Origin: Otis tarda
Taxonomy: Eukaryota > Chordata > Aves > Otidiformes > Otididae
DNA length: 64,000 nucleotides
Direction: 5' to 3'
NCBI GenBank assembly: GCA_026413225.1
Contig: CM048576.1
Location: 4,658,501 to 4,722,500 of the forward strand
Under the pieces are notes generated by a model that was not told the DNA's origin, did not search any database, and worked only from the letters and a program-made list of their open reading frames with translations. A program made the position numbers and the translations under genes. Shown one piece after another: positions 24,537-35,497 of this stretch; positions within the stretch are counted from its first letter, which is position 1; each line of letters opens with the position of its first letter.

Positions 24537-24688
24537 GCCAAATGGGACTCTGCCAGGAAGCGTGGAAATCCAGAACAACACTATCTACTTTAAAGGGCCT
24601 GTGTCCTACAGCGTGGCTGGCACCTACATCTGTGAAGCGTCCAATGCCATCGGTACACGGTCAGGCTTGGTGGAAGTCAATGTCACAG
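24537..24688 (+). CDS. NECTIN1: NECTIN1 exon 5: second half of second Ig C2-type domain
   Basis: The split codon CT|G continues into PNGTLPGSVEIQNNTIYFKG, then PVSYSVAGTYICEASNAIG with the F-strand cysteine, and TRSGLVEVNVT. Human nectin-1 has FFKGPINYSLAGTYICEA and IGTRSGQVEVNIT here. Sequons NGT, NNT and NVT are present. The acceptor TTTCCCTAG ends at 24536 and the donor GTAGGA starts at 24689. The exon leaves in phase 1 after a single G, which completes GAA (E, delta) with the acceptor at 33261 or GAC (D, alpha) with the acceptor at 56014. This is the branch point for the isoforms. The donor GTAGGA is weaker than the GTAAGT donors of exons 3 and 4, which fits regulated use. Confidence 0.97.
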
Positions 24689-24714
24689 GTAGGAAAACAC
24701 TTGGTGTGCTTTGA
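24689..24714 (+). CDS. NECTIN1: possible read-through tail of a secreted nectin-1 form
   Basis: If exon 5 is not spliced, the frame continues in intron 5 as G-R-K-T-L-G-V-L and stops at TGA (24712-24714). The product would contain all three Ig domains but no membrane helix. A soluble gamma isoform is known for human nectin-1, but its short tail, as I recall it, is different and comes from another exon, so this is an analogue, not a demonstrated orthologue. Support comes from the AATAAA at 25078. Confidence 0.35.
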
Positions 24715-25077
24715 AAGACAGAAGAGGAGGAGGAGGTGGGGAGAGGAGAGTGTGGGCGGCTGACAACTATCAGTCAGTTACATCTCCTTAATGTCTGTCT
24801 TAACCACCAGTGTCTCCTTCTAGGGGTGGGGAGTTTCAGGAGGCAAAGGGAGCAGTGAAGTTCTTAGCTTTGCACTGGTTTGGCTTGTATTTTTTTCTCC
24901 TTCCTCTTGTTGTCTTTTCCTTTCTTACACCGAGATACATTCAATTTGTTTCCCCCTTGTCTTCTGCTTTGGATTCAGAGAGATCATTGGATGTGTTAAA
25001 AGCAAAGACGTGTCAGGGAGATATTTGTTAGGAGGCAGAAGAAGGAGTGGGATGAGGATATAGACTGCCACTGAGGC

Positions 25078-25083
25078 AATAAA
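25078..25083 (+). terminator. NECTIN1: intronic polyadenylation signal AATAAA after exon 5
   Basis: A canonical hexamer 390 bp into intron 5 in CAATAAAGC, followed within 20-60 nt by a GU-rich run (GGTGATATTTGGTGTTTCTG). This is the arrangement of a working cleavage site and would end the read-through transcript above. Random AATAAA hexamers are common, so the GU element and the short upstream tail are the extra support. Confidence 0.4.
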
Positions 25084-25689
25084 GCATGAGATGGATGAGT
25101 CATTTGTTCAGGGTGATATTTGGTGTTTCTGATGTTCGGCAATCCTCATAATTTTTCATTTGGGCTCCTTCCAATGCCACGTTGGTCTGTGCACTTGCTC
25201 ACCTGGCTGCCACAGATTACCGAGAGACTGTGAGCACTTGAGTAGCTTTGTCTGGGCTCCAGAAAGGAATAACATCACAGGATGCAGACAATGGGAAGTG
25301 ATGCTATGTGATGTCATATGGGACAGAAGGAATTTGACAACTTGCAAATCAGTGTAGCCACAGGAGTGAGGAAAAGACATGTGAATATGCTTAGGTAGTG
25401 TCAGGGAGAGAAAGTGACATCAAGAAATAGGTTAAAGAGAAGAAATAACATATGGCAATGGCCTGATTTCAGAGAGACAAAGTAATATTGTGAGGCATCA
25501 CCAAATGGGAAAAGTGGCTGTTGGTGCTTTGAGAGCAGAGAAGGAAATTTTATCCCATTCCTTTGGGGTAAAAGGAGCGATTTGTTTTATCAGTGGGTTA
25601 ATGACAGGCAGTGACCAGCTGTGGGTCTCTCGAGAGACGTGGAAGTACCTCTTGCAGTAGTGAGTTGAAACACTGCCACACTGCAATGA

Positions 25690-26115
25690 GCTCTAGGCTC
25701 TCGGGGGGACAGAGGACAGTGACCATCTGATGAAGCCATGCTGCCTGCCTGGGAGACATGCCTGGCAGCTGGGGCGACTTCCCCTCTGGCCCCCTAGCTG
25801 GCCAGCAGCGCTGTGGGGGCTCAGCGCTGGTCTCCTTTGGGTGCTGCCCCTACACTCCAGCTTGGCACCACTGCCTGGTGGGCAGGCAGGACAGACCACG
25901 TGGCACATGGCCACTTTTCCAGTTGGGCTTACAGCAGGGACCGTGGGGCGTTGCAGCTCCGGATCTGCTCTCCCTGGGGAGAGCAGCGGGGCTGTGACTG
26001 CAGCCGGGTGAGCCGGAGAGCAGCCAGCTGCCTGCGTCCTGCAAATGCCGCAGACGGCACAGGTGCCGCCAAGTTGGGTGGCAATGAGGCGCACGGGGGC
26101 CTCCCAAGGCATGGG
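25690..26115. other. GC-rich intronic block
   Basis: About 425 bp distinctly richer in G+C than the neighbouring intron, with long overlapping open frames on both strands (25693-26205 -, 25813-26145 +) that GC richness alone explains. No promoter motif, splice-flanked exon or known repeat recognised. It may be a small CpG-containing island or a lineage-specific repeat. Confidence 0.4.
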
Positions 26116-26269
26116 AAATACAGGACAGGTTTCCAGGGTTGTTAGCTCTTCCTGATGTCCAGCCTGAGGCAAATCAGAGTGCCTGCTGTTCTGGTAGCAG
26201 GCCACCTCTCTGAGCCACCCAGTCCTTGAAGAGTTGTCTGACCTGAGAGTGATGAAACACGCTTCTCAG

Positions 26270-26500
26270 GGGGGCCAGGCCTCCGCCACATTAAAAACCC
26301 TTCTTTTAATAATTCATGGGATCTGAATATGTTTATCCAGCTCTCCCTAAGGACCGATTAGGCCAGTGCTGGGGAGGGCTCAGCCGTCCTCACTCAGCTA
26401 TTACAGGTACATTTGTTTGGGTCTTGCAGGCAATTTAGGGATTGTCAGTAGACCACAAAACCTCTTTCAAGAGCTGCATGCAATAAATGGAGTTCAGTCT
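26270..26500. promoter_or_regulatory. candidate conserved noncoding element
   Basis: Abrupt change from the GC-rich block to text such as CATTAAAAACCCTTCTTTTA, ATAATTCATGGGATCTGAAT and GCTGCATGCAATAAATGGAG, with balanced composition and no repeat likeness. Nominated on composition contrast only. Confidence 0.25.
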
Positions 26501-26734
26501 AGTGAGCAGCCAGCCTTGGGAGAAAAAAAAACCAGAAGGCTGATGCAGAGAAAACCCTGCAGTGACTATTCCCCCTCCTGTCTCCCTGGGTACAGAACTG
26601 CCCCCTCCTGCCACCCAGCATCCTTCCTCCCAGCCACGGCCCTAGAGAAGAGGAGTACAGGGCTAGTTCAGCCCCCTCATGGGAAGGGTGATTTGTTCAG
26701 GGGGAGAAGGCTGAAAGCTTCTGTTGGAGTTATA

Positions 26735-26900
26735 GAGCATTAAAGAGATTGATAAGTGGAAATTTAATATTTTATTCTAGCAATCTGTTCCTATAATAGC
26801 TTCTCCTGCCTTGCAGGACCTTTGTCAGCTGCAGCCAAGCCATGTAGTGTGACATGTAACTATTTATTACAGGCGGTTGGATGACATAATAAAAGGCTGT
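26735..26900. promoter_or_regulatory. AT-rich candidate noncoding element
   Basis: GAGCATTAAAGAGATTGATAAG, TTTAATATTTTATTCTAGCA, AACTATTTATTACAGGCGG and GACATAATAAAAGGCTGTGG lie within 165 bp. GATTGATAAG includes a GATA core. No repeat family recognised. Confidence 0.25.
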
Positions 26901-26914
26901 GGTTATAGACTGCA

Positions 26915-27240
26915 TGTGTGACACTGCGTGCCCGCACACAGGTGCAGTGCTCCTGCAGAGAGAGCTGGTCACGGACATACACACATATGTGTGACCTCGA
27001 TCTGCATCCTGGCATGCAGACGGGCCTCCCACACCTGCACTGGGATGCCCTGCTGCAGAGTCACGTGCGCATGCAGGACGCAAGAGCATCAGAGCATTGG
27101 CATGTGTGAATGCACATGTGTTTATGAACACATGCTTGCCTGTGTGGGCTTGTGTACAGCAGTGCATATACATACCCTGGACCTTGTGCATGTGTGTACA
27201 TACACATTTGTGTGTGTATGCAGAGGACCATTAATGCACT
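26915..27240. repeat. degenerate TG/CA (alternating purine-pyrimidine) region
   Basis: About 325 bp dense in short alternating runs such as CACACATATGTGTG, GCATGTGTGAATGCACATGTG and GTGTGTACATACACATTTGTG. It looks like a decayed (TG)n microsatellite, broken by substitutions. Alternating purine-pyrimidine DNA of this kind can adopt Z-form or cruciform structure. Confidence 0.6.
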
Positions 27241-29389
27241 TGTGTACTGTCTTCAGCCAGAGGAAGCACAAAGAGAAAGATGTTGAAGCATCTCTTCTTC
27301 CCATGGGCTTTCAAGCACCAGGCAAACATCAAAACTGAGGGAAAATCATGGAGATTTTCACAGAGAGAATCACAAACTGGGGGAGCAGGGAGAGCAGAGC
27401 CATGCTGACACGGTGACCGCAATCAGCCTCTCAGCTGCAGGGCTCCCACCTGTCTCCCGAGGGCAGGAAGGGCTCTTTTCCTCCAGGATACTGCTGGCTC
27501 CCCTGTTTGCGTGGTGTATCCCCACCTGTGCACCCCCTGGATTTTCAGGAGACAGGACATGATGTGCAGGTGCCCAGGGAGGGGCTGTGAGGACAGGAGG
27601 CTCTGTGCCATTCCCTGCCCAGGGCTGTGGGCAGGCGGCTTTGCAGCCCTGGACTTGGATGTGCTGCAGGCTGTGGGGGAGAGGAAAGGCTGGCAGGGGC
27701 TGACGCCCCCCAGCTTGGCTTGGCTTGCAGCAGGGAGTTATTTACATGCCACCAGTGATCTCATTCCAGCAAGGTCACTGCAGATAGCCCGTGGGGCTCA
27801 CTGGAGCTCTCTGCCGTGCAGCAGCAGGCCTTTGCTAAGGCTCAGAGTGCAGGAGAAAGTGCTTTCTGGGAAGCATTAAATCCCGAGCCCAGAGCAGGTG
27901 CACCCAAAGCCCAGCCGCCGGCCATGGCCATGCCACACTGCACCAGCAAGTGCTTGTGGCTGCTGTAGGTGGGAGGACATGGGGCCAGGGGCTAAAGAGG
28001 AGCAAGCCTAGAGGGTCCGTCTGATGCTAATCTTCCGGATGGCGAGTAGGAGCGTCTGCTGCATCCTGTCAGGTGGCACCTGTGCCAACAGCCCCTGCAG
28101 GAACAGTGCTTGATGGACAAGCAATAGGTGACCCGACAGAGAGATTAAAACCTAAGACACGGTTGGCATCTGGCCTAAAAGCCGTCACACTCTGAAATGC
28201 CAATGGCAGCTGCTAAACTTCTGGATTAGTTGCCAGTGGTTTTTCCGCCCCCACCTCCTCCTCTCCCTCCAGCTGCGCTCTACGTGAGGAGAGCAGAAAT
28301 CCCTGGTAGGAAGAGGAAAGGCAGGATCCCTTGAAGCTGGAGATGTGCATGCATAGGTGCAAGGGCTGTTGTGGAGGAAAAAGGACAGCAGTGCTGTGGG
28401 CTCCTCGAATTGCAGCCCTGTTTGGGCTGAGGCAGATCCAGAGGTATCTCCTCATCTTCACTCGTGTACATGTCTGTAACACAGCGGGTCGAAGTCCTGG
28501 GATAATTTGGCATGGACTGTACTGGCAGGGAAAGTTTGCCATCAGCAATCTGTCTCTTAAAAAAACCCACATGATCACCACTGTATTTGCTGAGGCCATC
28601 TGGGAACTGGGAAGCTCCATGAACTTCAGGAGTTCAGGTTCCTCCTCCTGCTCCTGCTGCTGCTCGCCCTGGCTAGAGCCAGCCAAAGGCTCCCCTGCTT
28701 CCCATTGCAGCAGGTGTTTGATTTTTGCAGTGGCAGAAGGAAATCCATGGCCTTCCTCTGAATGAGCTTTATGGAAGGAGCAGCTTGGGCTAACACATGT
28801 CCAGAAGGAAATTTCTCATGGAGTTTGACATTTTCCTCAATGTCCGTGGCTGCAGTGAGAATCTCAGCTGCTGATGGATTTTTCCTTGGCCCTTATGATT
28901 GAAGGGAAAGAGATGGAAATGTGACTTCAAGAAAAAATGTGTTCACAGGAAGGTAGTATCTTTTAAAATATCTAAGCACTGTGATGAGCAGAAGGGTTTT
29001 TGAAAGCTAGTTTCCTGTGGATCTGCATATCATAGAATTATTTGGTGTCTAAAAATGTGCTTTTTCTGATCTGGGCCTTTCTTGCCCTTGGGAGCAGCCT
29101 CTTCTCCCTGTGGTTTCTCTGATGTCTAATGAGGTTTAGCTCCCACCTCTGCCAGGGATCCCATTCCAGCTCTTTCAAAGAGCTTTGTGATAGGGATAAT
29201 TTTGGCCCATTCTTCTGTCAGATAGCACTGAAATTGGCCAGCAGGTTCAAAAAGCATTAGATAAGGGATTGATGGACAGGCAGGATGATTTGCATATGTC
29301 TCATTTTTATTGGAAACCAGTCATTATAAGAAAAATGTGGTTTTCAAAACATGTGGTTTTGGAGCCACTGTTGTGATGGGGAAGGCCTG

Positions 29390-30310
29390 TCTCTGCAGTC
29401 ACAGCACTGCTGTGCCCCAGGTGCTGCAGGGAGAAGGCAGGAGCCGGGGCAGGGAGATGCTCGAGCCCTCCGCCTTGCATGTGGGGATCAAAGAGAACCT
29501 GTGGGCTCGACCGGGTGCCTGAGCAAAGCCCAGGGTGACCCGCCGTCTCCCTGTGCTCCCAGCTGCCACCCCAGAGGTCCGGCTCCTGGCACGGGGACAG
29601 GAAGCTGGGCTGAATGCAACAGCTGGCAGAGCCGGGCAGCGGGCAGATAGTGTTGCTGCTTTAATTCCTATTCATACAGCACTCCCTGTTTTTATGAGGG
29701 CTGGGAGGTAGCAGGAGAGGGGGGAAGGCTTTTTATGCTGGCATTAAAGCCTAGCTTGTTCCCCCTCCCTCCACTCTGCTGTCTCCTGTTTCTCCAGTCC
29801 GCTTTTCACAGTGGCTTTAATTCTCTCCAGACTCTTCCTAATGGATTTTTCACATGGGGCCCCCAGCACGCTCAGGCATCGCACCGGTTTCCAGAAATTT
29901 CACGCACCCCCTTGAAGACAAAAAGGGGATCCTTTTCCCACACTTTCCCCTCTCTCTCAGGGCTGCAGTTCTGCTCTCTTTTGCACCCCAGGCACGGAAC
30001 GCAGCAGGCAGAGGGGTAAATCCCCCTTTGTGGGGCTGACAGCAGCGGGTACATGCAGAACGACACCCGCCGAGAGCCGGACCTGTCCCGAGTCCCGAAG
30101 GGGACCTTGTGGCAAGGCCAGGGCAGAGCCCAAGCCAGGGTTTCCCCCCTTGCTCAGCCTGGGCTTGCGGCTCGCTGCAGCCCAGAGGCCACGGAGAGGG
30201 GCTGCGGCAGTGCCCACCCGTGCTGCGGAGCCAGCGGCGGTCTGTACCGCCATCCAGTGGCAGTGTCACGCGTGGGCCCTCCCTGCTGCGGAGCAGCCTG
30301 TCCTCCTCCG
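29390..30310. other. GC- and CpG-rich intronic region
   Basis: The densest CpG stretch is about 30045-30310 (ACACCCGCCGAGAGCCGGAC, CCCGAGTCCCGAAGG, AGCCAGCGGCGGTCTG, GTCACGCGTGG). A less dense part around 29390-29640 is separated from it by AT-richer DNA. CpG retention this far inside a vertebrate intron suggests a hypomethylated element such as an intragenic island, alternative promoter or insulator. No initiator or exon downstream of it was recognised. Confidence 0.4.
30247..30264 (-). promoter_or_regulatory. CTCF-like motif in the CpG-rich region
   Basis: TACCGCCATCCAGTGGCAG (about 30245-30263 on +) aligns without gaps to the reverse complement of the CTCF consensus (TAGCGCCCCCTGGTGGCCA), keeping the key CGCC and GTGGC blocks, about 14 of 19 positions. 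A single motif in CpG-rich DNA between exon 5 and the alternative terminal exons. Confidence 0.35.
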
Positions 30311-33260
30311 GTATGGGTCACTCATCCCTCCTTTCGATCAGTGCCCCTCTACTCCCCACCCGGGGCTTAGCCACATCCCCCCACTGCATGCCCACAGCCG
30401 CTCGCTTTTCCAGGCTCCGAAGGAGTGCGGTGGGTGGACCAGGCAAGGAGGAAGCTGTGTGGGTAGGGAGGGGATGATTTCGGCTGCTGGCTTGCCATCT
30501 TCCCCTCTTTCTTCCCCTTCTCTTCCCATAGTTCGTTTTTGTTTTCTCTGGCATGGGAACTGGGCCACTGCGAGGAGGATGGGGATGGGATCTGAGGAGA
30601 AAATAGTTCCTTCCCTGAACAACGTGTGAAATCCAAGACAGCGGCATGTTCGTTTTCATGTCCACGGCGTTGGCAGTGGCGGGGGGGTGGCATGTAGGCG
30701 AGTGCTATCTCAGGGGCGGACAGCACAAAGGGCAGGGAAAAAAAATAGATATGAGAAAGGTAGAAAAACATTCCCCCTTTCACTTCATGCATCCAACCTG
30801 GGCTGTTAATGAGGCTTTTAATAGAAAAGTGGGCCAAGCTGCTTTTGAAATCGTGCACAGACTTCCCCTCTCAGATTGTCTGTTTTCCAGACTGGGAGGC
30901 AAAGGGGATCAGTACGGCTTTAGGGACCCTGCACCTGGCATGCACACCGTAAGTGGGTCTTTTCAGGGTGGGGTATTGGGACCCACAGTCCCATGCACAA
31001 TATCAGCCTTGCTCTGGGGAAAAGCAAAGTAGGAAGAGGTTTCAGATCAGAGCTGTGGATGGGGGAAAATAAAAGACATAACCCCTGGGGTCTGAGCCAG
31101 CTTGGTGGGCTTTCCCTGCACAGACTTAATCTCCAGGTGCACCCCTGCTTTGTGCACAGTTTTGGGAACTGGGCTCCACAAGGTTGCAGAGGCTGTGATG
31201 GCAAGGAGCAGGCCTGGGGAGGTGGCATGAGCAGGGGTGGCAAGAGCTGTGTGGACGCTTGTCTGGCTGAAGCTGAGCCCTCAGCAGCCAGGGCAGGGGA
31301 TGGATGTGACATTTCTTGCTGTCTCTGCAGAGAGGTTTTGCATTAACTAACTGGCTGTGACAAGCCTTCTGTTGATGCAACATGTGGTTTTGGCTTAGCA
31401 GTACCAAATCTGAGCTCCTTTTGCTGAAATACATGCCCTCACTCCTGCTCTGAAGGCTGTCTTTGGAAAGATATGCTGGCTTCTGCCTGCACAGCGTCTT
31501 GCTCCTCATTCTTGCTGCAGCAGGGAGCCCCTCCATCTGCCTGTCCCCAGCCCGTTCTGCCCAGTGTGCTGCTCTGTGCGTGGTTTCAGGCTCGTGAGGC
31601 TTTGCTCAAGGCAAGTCAGCACTGCAGAAACCAAGATGCTGTTGTTGGGATGATGTCTCAGGAAAGGCAGGAATGAAGCAGCCCTCAGGCACAAGCAAAA
31701 CGTTTATGCCGCAAGGATCAGGACAGCAATTGCTTGAATTCAATACCCTTGCCCAAAATCTGCAGCTGTTTCAGGAACTGCCTCTACCTAGGAGAAGCTC
31801 TTTCCCTCCCCTCTTACTTAGCGGCTGGGCTAAGCTGCCTGCTCAGCCTCTGCTTGTTTCAGGGATTCATGCCCTAATGTAGAAACTTGGCTGCCAGAAG
31901 CAGGCAGTCCCGCAGGCATCTAAGAGGGGGCAGGAATCAGATTCTGCCTCATATCCCTTTTGAATTTGCTGCTTTTGAGCCCGTTCTTCCCCATCACCCC
32001 ATCCTGGCTGCTCATCTGGGAGACCACGCTGAGATTGCTGGTTGGGCTGTGCCTCTCCTTGGCTGCCGGGGTAAAAAGTGAGGGCTAGGAGGCTCCAGAG
32101 CAGCAATAACAGCTTGCAGCTGTGAGCAGGGCTGGCAGACAAGCCTTGCGGGTGGAAAAAACAGTGCAAGGAATCGGAGCATGGTGTGCAAGGGCAAGGC
32201 TGCCAGGGAGCATTAACCAGGCGCTTGGTGTCTGAATTGAGAGGCAGGTGAAGGACTGGGACAGCCATGTGGTGCTTAATGCCTCATGCACGTGGGTGCT
32301 CAACAGGCAGTTTGTGAAAGCTGGCTTTGGCCAGGGGCTAGAACTGTGCCCAGGGAGTGTTACAAAAGTTTATTTAAGTCCTTGATCAAACTTTAGCTGT
32401 GCCAAAGTGTAGGTGTTGAACTGCATTAAAAAGGAGAGAGCTGCTTTCTCATCTTTTCTTTTTCTCTTTTGAGTTAGTCATTTTTTAAAATAGGTCAGGG
32501 TAACTGTAGGAACAAGACTAGCGTGAGTAGTGGCGCTACACTGGCCACAGCAGAAGAAAAAGAAACAGTGGGAGGTCTGTGTCCCCGTGCTGCAGAGCAC
32601 AGCCAGGTCTCAGGAGCCAGCCGTGACCATGAGCAGCACTGTGCAGCCATAGATCGCTTGTGGAGTGGCTGGGAGGGGAGATCACAAGGTGCTGCTGCCT
32701 TCTGGCCCGACCTAGACTGGTTGGGGTCAGGCTGGGCTGGGACGCTGAGGACGGAGATGCAAAGCTGGTAGGTCCAGCATGGCATCTATGGGATCAGTCA
32801 TGGCAGCTTGGTGCCCACCGTTGGATGGGATTTGGGTCTTGCTCCCCAGCAGGAGCACCCTGGGCCTGTCAGTATGCTCTGGTAAACCGGACCTGAAATG
32901 TCACTCAGTAAGACGGAAGGCGTCTGGACTCAAGGCACTGGGCTTGTGCGATCTGAGCACGTCTGGAGAAACCAGGTGGGGTGGGGAGGGAAACACTGCT
33001 TCCAGCCTGCTGGGCTCCTGCATGAGGCTTGGCGAGCTTGGCACAGCACGCTGCGTTCCCCTTGCTAAGGAAGAGCTCCCGTGCGCTGACCCCGTAAGGA
33101 TGCATCCTTTTCCCCTTTCCCTAGTTTTTCCCTTCCCTGTTCCTTACCCTCATCTTCCCACCCCCTCACCCCTCAAAAATGGCAATGAAAGCATGGAGGG
33201 AGGGCGCGTTTCCGCATGGTTTGACATTGTTCCCCCTTCCATCTGTCTTTTCCTACCCAG

Positions 33261-33802
33261 AATTTCCCTACACCCCGTCTCCAATCGATGATCGCAAATC
33301 CATGGTGCAGCCGAACATCCCCACACCAGTGATTGGGGGCATAGTGGGAGGAGTCTCGCTGGTCCTGGTGGTGGCCGTGGTGCTTTTTGTGGTACTCCGG
33401 CGCCGGCGTCACACCTTCAAGGGTGACTACAGCACAAAGAAGCACGTGTATGGCAATGGCTACAGCAAGGCTGGCATCCCACAGCATCACCCTCCCATGG
33501 CCCAAAACCTCCAGTACCCCGACGATTCAGACGACGAGAAGAAGCCAGGCCCGCTGGGCGGTAGCACCTACGAAGATGAGGACGAGGATGCAGGAGGCGA
33601 GCGCAAGCTTGGTGGCCCCAACAAATACGAGGAGGATGCTAAGCGGCCTTACTTCACGGTAGACGAGGGGGAGGCGCACCCCGAACCTTACGACGAAAGG
33701 ACACTCGGCTTCCAGTACGACCCCGAGCAGCTCGACATAGCGGAGAACATGGTCTCACAGAACGACGGATCTTTTATTTCCAAAAAGGAGTGGTACGTGT
33801 AG
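33261..33802 (+). CDS. NECTIN1: NECTIN1 delta terminal exon: transmembrane helix and long cytoplasmic tail
   Basis: With the G of exon 5 the frame starts EFPYTPSPIDDRKSMVQPN (human EFPYTPSP...), then a membrane helix around VIGGIVGGVSLVLVVAVVLF and the RRRRHTFKGDYSTKKHVYGN stop-transfer and juxtamembrane segment. Then come KAGIPQHHPPMAQNLQYPDD, an acidic DEDEDAGGE run, KRPYFTVDE, LGFQYDPEQLDIAENMVSQN and a C-terminal EWYV. EWYV is the nectin C-terminal motif that binds the PDZ domain of afadin and links nectins to actin at adherens junctions. The acceptor TCCTACCCAG ends at 33260 and the stop is TAG at 33800-33802. It encodes 180 residues. The acidic insert is shorter than the human poly-E/poly-G run, explaining a total slightly below 517 aa. 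Confidence 0.97.
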
Positions 33803-33817
33803 CTCGGCACCCCATTG

Positions 33818-33819
<2 letters not shown>

Positions 33820-33857
<38 letters not shown>
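33820..33857 (+). repeat. (AC)19 microsatellite just after the delta stop codon
   Basis: An uninterrupted run of about 19 AC units starts 18 nt after the TAG and continues as GCGCGTACACACG. Looser CA-rich text recurs to about 33975. Perfect runs of this length are usually length-polymorphic, and this one is within the probable 3' UTR, where CA-rich RNA can bind hnRNP L-type proteins (known biology). Confidence 0.95.
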
Positions 33858-33859
<2 letters not shown>

Positions 33860-34588
33860 GCGTACACACGAGTGATGCCCTCCCACTCCCCGTGCATCCC
33901 TGCGGAGCGGAGCCAAACAGAGCCGAGCGTGCCACGGCCGCTTGCACACACACACTGCACGCATGCTCACCCCCCGGCACACGCACCCACGCCCCGGCCA
34001 GGCCTGAGCGCTCGGCAGAGACTTTGGACACTTCCAGCGCTGGCAGGAAGGGCAGTCTGGGGCGAGTGGGGAGGGAGGGCAGCTTTGCTTACAGATCATT
34101 TTTGGGGTGTATGGGAGGTGGGAGGTTGGGTAATTATTTTCTCAGTTTTGGTTTTGCTTTTTAATTTCTCTTGATGACTTTTGTCCCCTTCTGTGGTGTT
34201 TGTATTGGTCGGTGGCTTAGGTGTTACTATTTGCTTTAACGACTGTTGCCCAGCCTGTATATTACACTCTGTTTGTGTCTTCATGTCTCAGAGTGCCCTT
34301 TGGCCCCACTTCCCTCCCCGAGGTTCCTCCTCCCACTTCCGCACCCCTGAAACACTGGAATTTGTTTGTATGTTGTCCTCTTTGGTTCTTTTAACCTTGG
34401 GAGGGGGTCAAGTGGGCTGTCAGTAGAAGGACAGAGGCCAGGAAAGCTTATGGCGATGGAAACATAGGTGCCATTATCAGGTGAACTGATTTTTTTTTTC
34501 TAATCACTTTCTTTTCAGTGGGGTTTGGGTAGCATTCCCATTGCCCACTGCACGCCTGGGGAGATCCACTCCCAGTTTTTAATGAGTC

Positions 34589-34594
34589 AATAAA
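34589..34594 (+). terminator. NECTIN1: AATAAA poly(A) signal candidate (most proximal, delta)
   Basis: GTCAATAAAAGG about 790 nt after the delta stop. The downstream DNA is purine-rich rather than GU-rich, so it is the weakest of the delta candidates. Confidence 0.25.
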
Positions 34595-35497
34595 AGGAAA
34601 ACTAGGAGAGAGGGAGCAGAAAAAGCCCTAGAACAAACCCCAGGTGCATGGGCTGATAGCAGGGCAGGGAAATGGAACTGCCATTTTCCTCCTACAATTT
34701 ATTATTTCCTGGGTTTTCATTTTCTGTCTTTGTTTGAGTGTTCTTTTAAAAGAAAGAAAAGGAGTATTTATTGCTGACGTTTTTTCCCCTGTGATGGCTC
34801 AGAGAAATACTGGCTCTTTTTGTTCTTGTTGCTGTTGTTGTTGCTAGTACCAGCCACAGAGCAGTTAACTGGCACAACGGTTGCGTGAAGCGCATTGTGC
34901 ACGCACCTTGCTGCCATTGCTTGGGGAAGGGGACCAACTGATAACACCTCGCTTTCCCACAAGCTCACTGCCTTCATCTCTGGTCTGCAGACCCTGCAGG
35001 GCAGATCTTCCGGGGTACCATCCAGTGTCTTTGAGGGCTTCAGTACAGGATCAGGCCCCTATGTTTTATTATACCACTAAGACTTAATTGTCATGTGTTT
35101 ACACTTTTTTTTTTTCTTTTTTGGGGGGGGTCAGAGCATGGTGACGCTTCTCTCTAACTCTCCTAGCAACAATCCCAGCCCTTAGATAGATTGCTTAGTC
35201 TGCACTGATTGCCACTTTTCCAATATCACATCCCTCTTCTCAGCAAAGGCTTGGGGGACAGGGCAGGAGTGAATGAGCCTGGGGTACTGATCTCGTCTCC
35301 CTTCCCTCGAACCACTGTGTTGTGATGGGGAGGCTTGGATTGCTGCTATCTCTGCTCTGTGGATAAATGGGATTCCAGACTTCAGGGCCCTCTGACTGAC
35401 ACTGATCATATCCAGATTAGATTCACTGGGTTGGGGCTTATTTTTCTTCTTGTGGTTTTTGGTTTGTTTGGTTTTTTTTTTTTTAATTTGATGTATA

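Larger units (their letters stand above)
24715..33260 (+). other. NECTIN1: NECTIN1 intron 5 of the delta transcript (remainder)
   Basis: No coding exon recognised; I looked in particular for the human gamma tail exon and did not find it. Contents: a GC-rich block (25690-26115), AT-rich candidate elements (26270-26500 and 26735-26900), a degenerate TG/CA region (26915-27240), a GC/CpG-rich region (29390-30310) with a CTCF-like motif, and an AT-rich piece around 29640-29830. The last 150 bp before the delta exon are pyrimidine-rich. Open frames of 90-200 codons in the GC-rich parts (for example 30030-30629 +) lack family resemblance. Confidence 0.8.

Noticed and set aside
28213-28686. 157-codon antisense frame
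   Set aside because: Includes a glutamine/glutamate run made by a CTCCTG repeat; no recognisable domain or splice context.
29025-29050. ATCATAGAATTATTTGGTGT, like the antisense 3' end of an avian CR1
   Set aside because: Match covers about 20 bp only, and the following DNA does not continue the CR1 consensus.
30030-30629. 199-codon + strand frame in CpG-rich DNA
   Set aside because: Overlaps several other long frames in the same GC-rich region, as expected from composition; nothing resembles a known protein.
31234-31250. CAGGGGTGGCAAGAG as another hAT end
   Set aside because: The match stops after the first ten bases and there is no paired end or target duplication.
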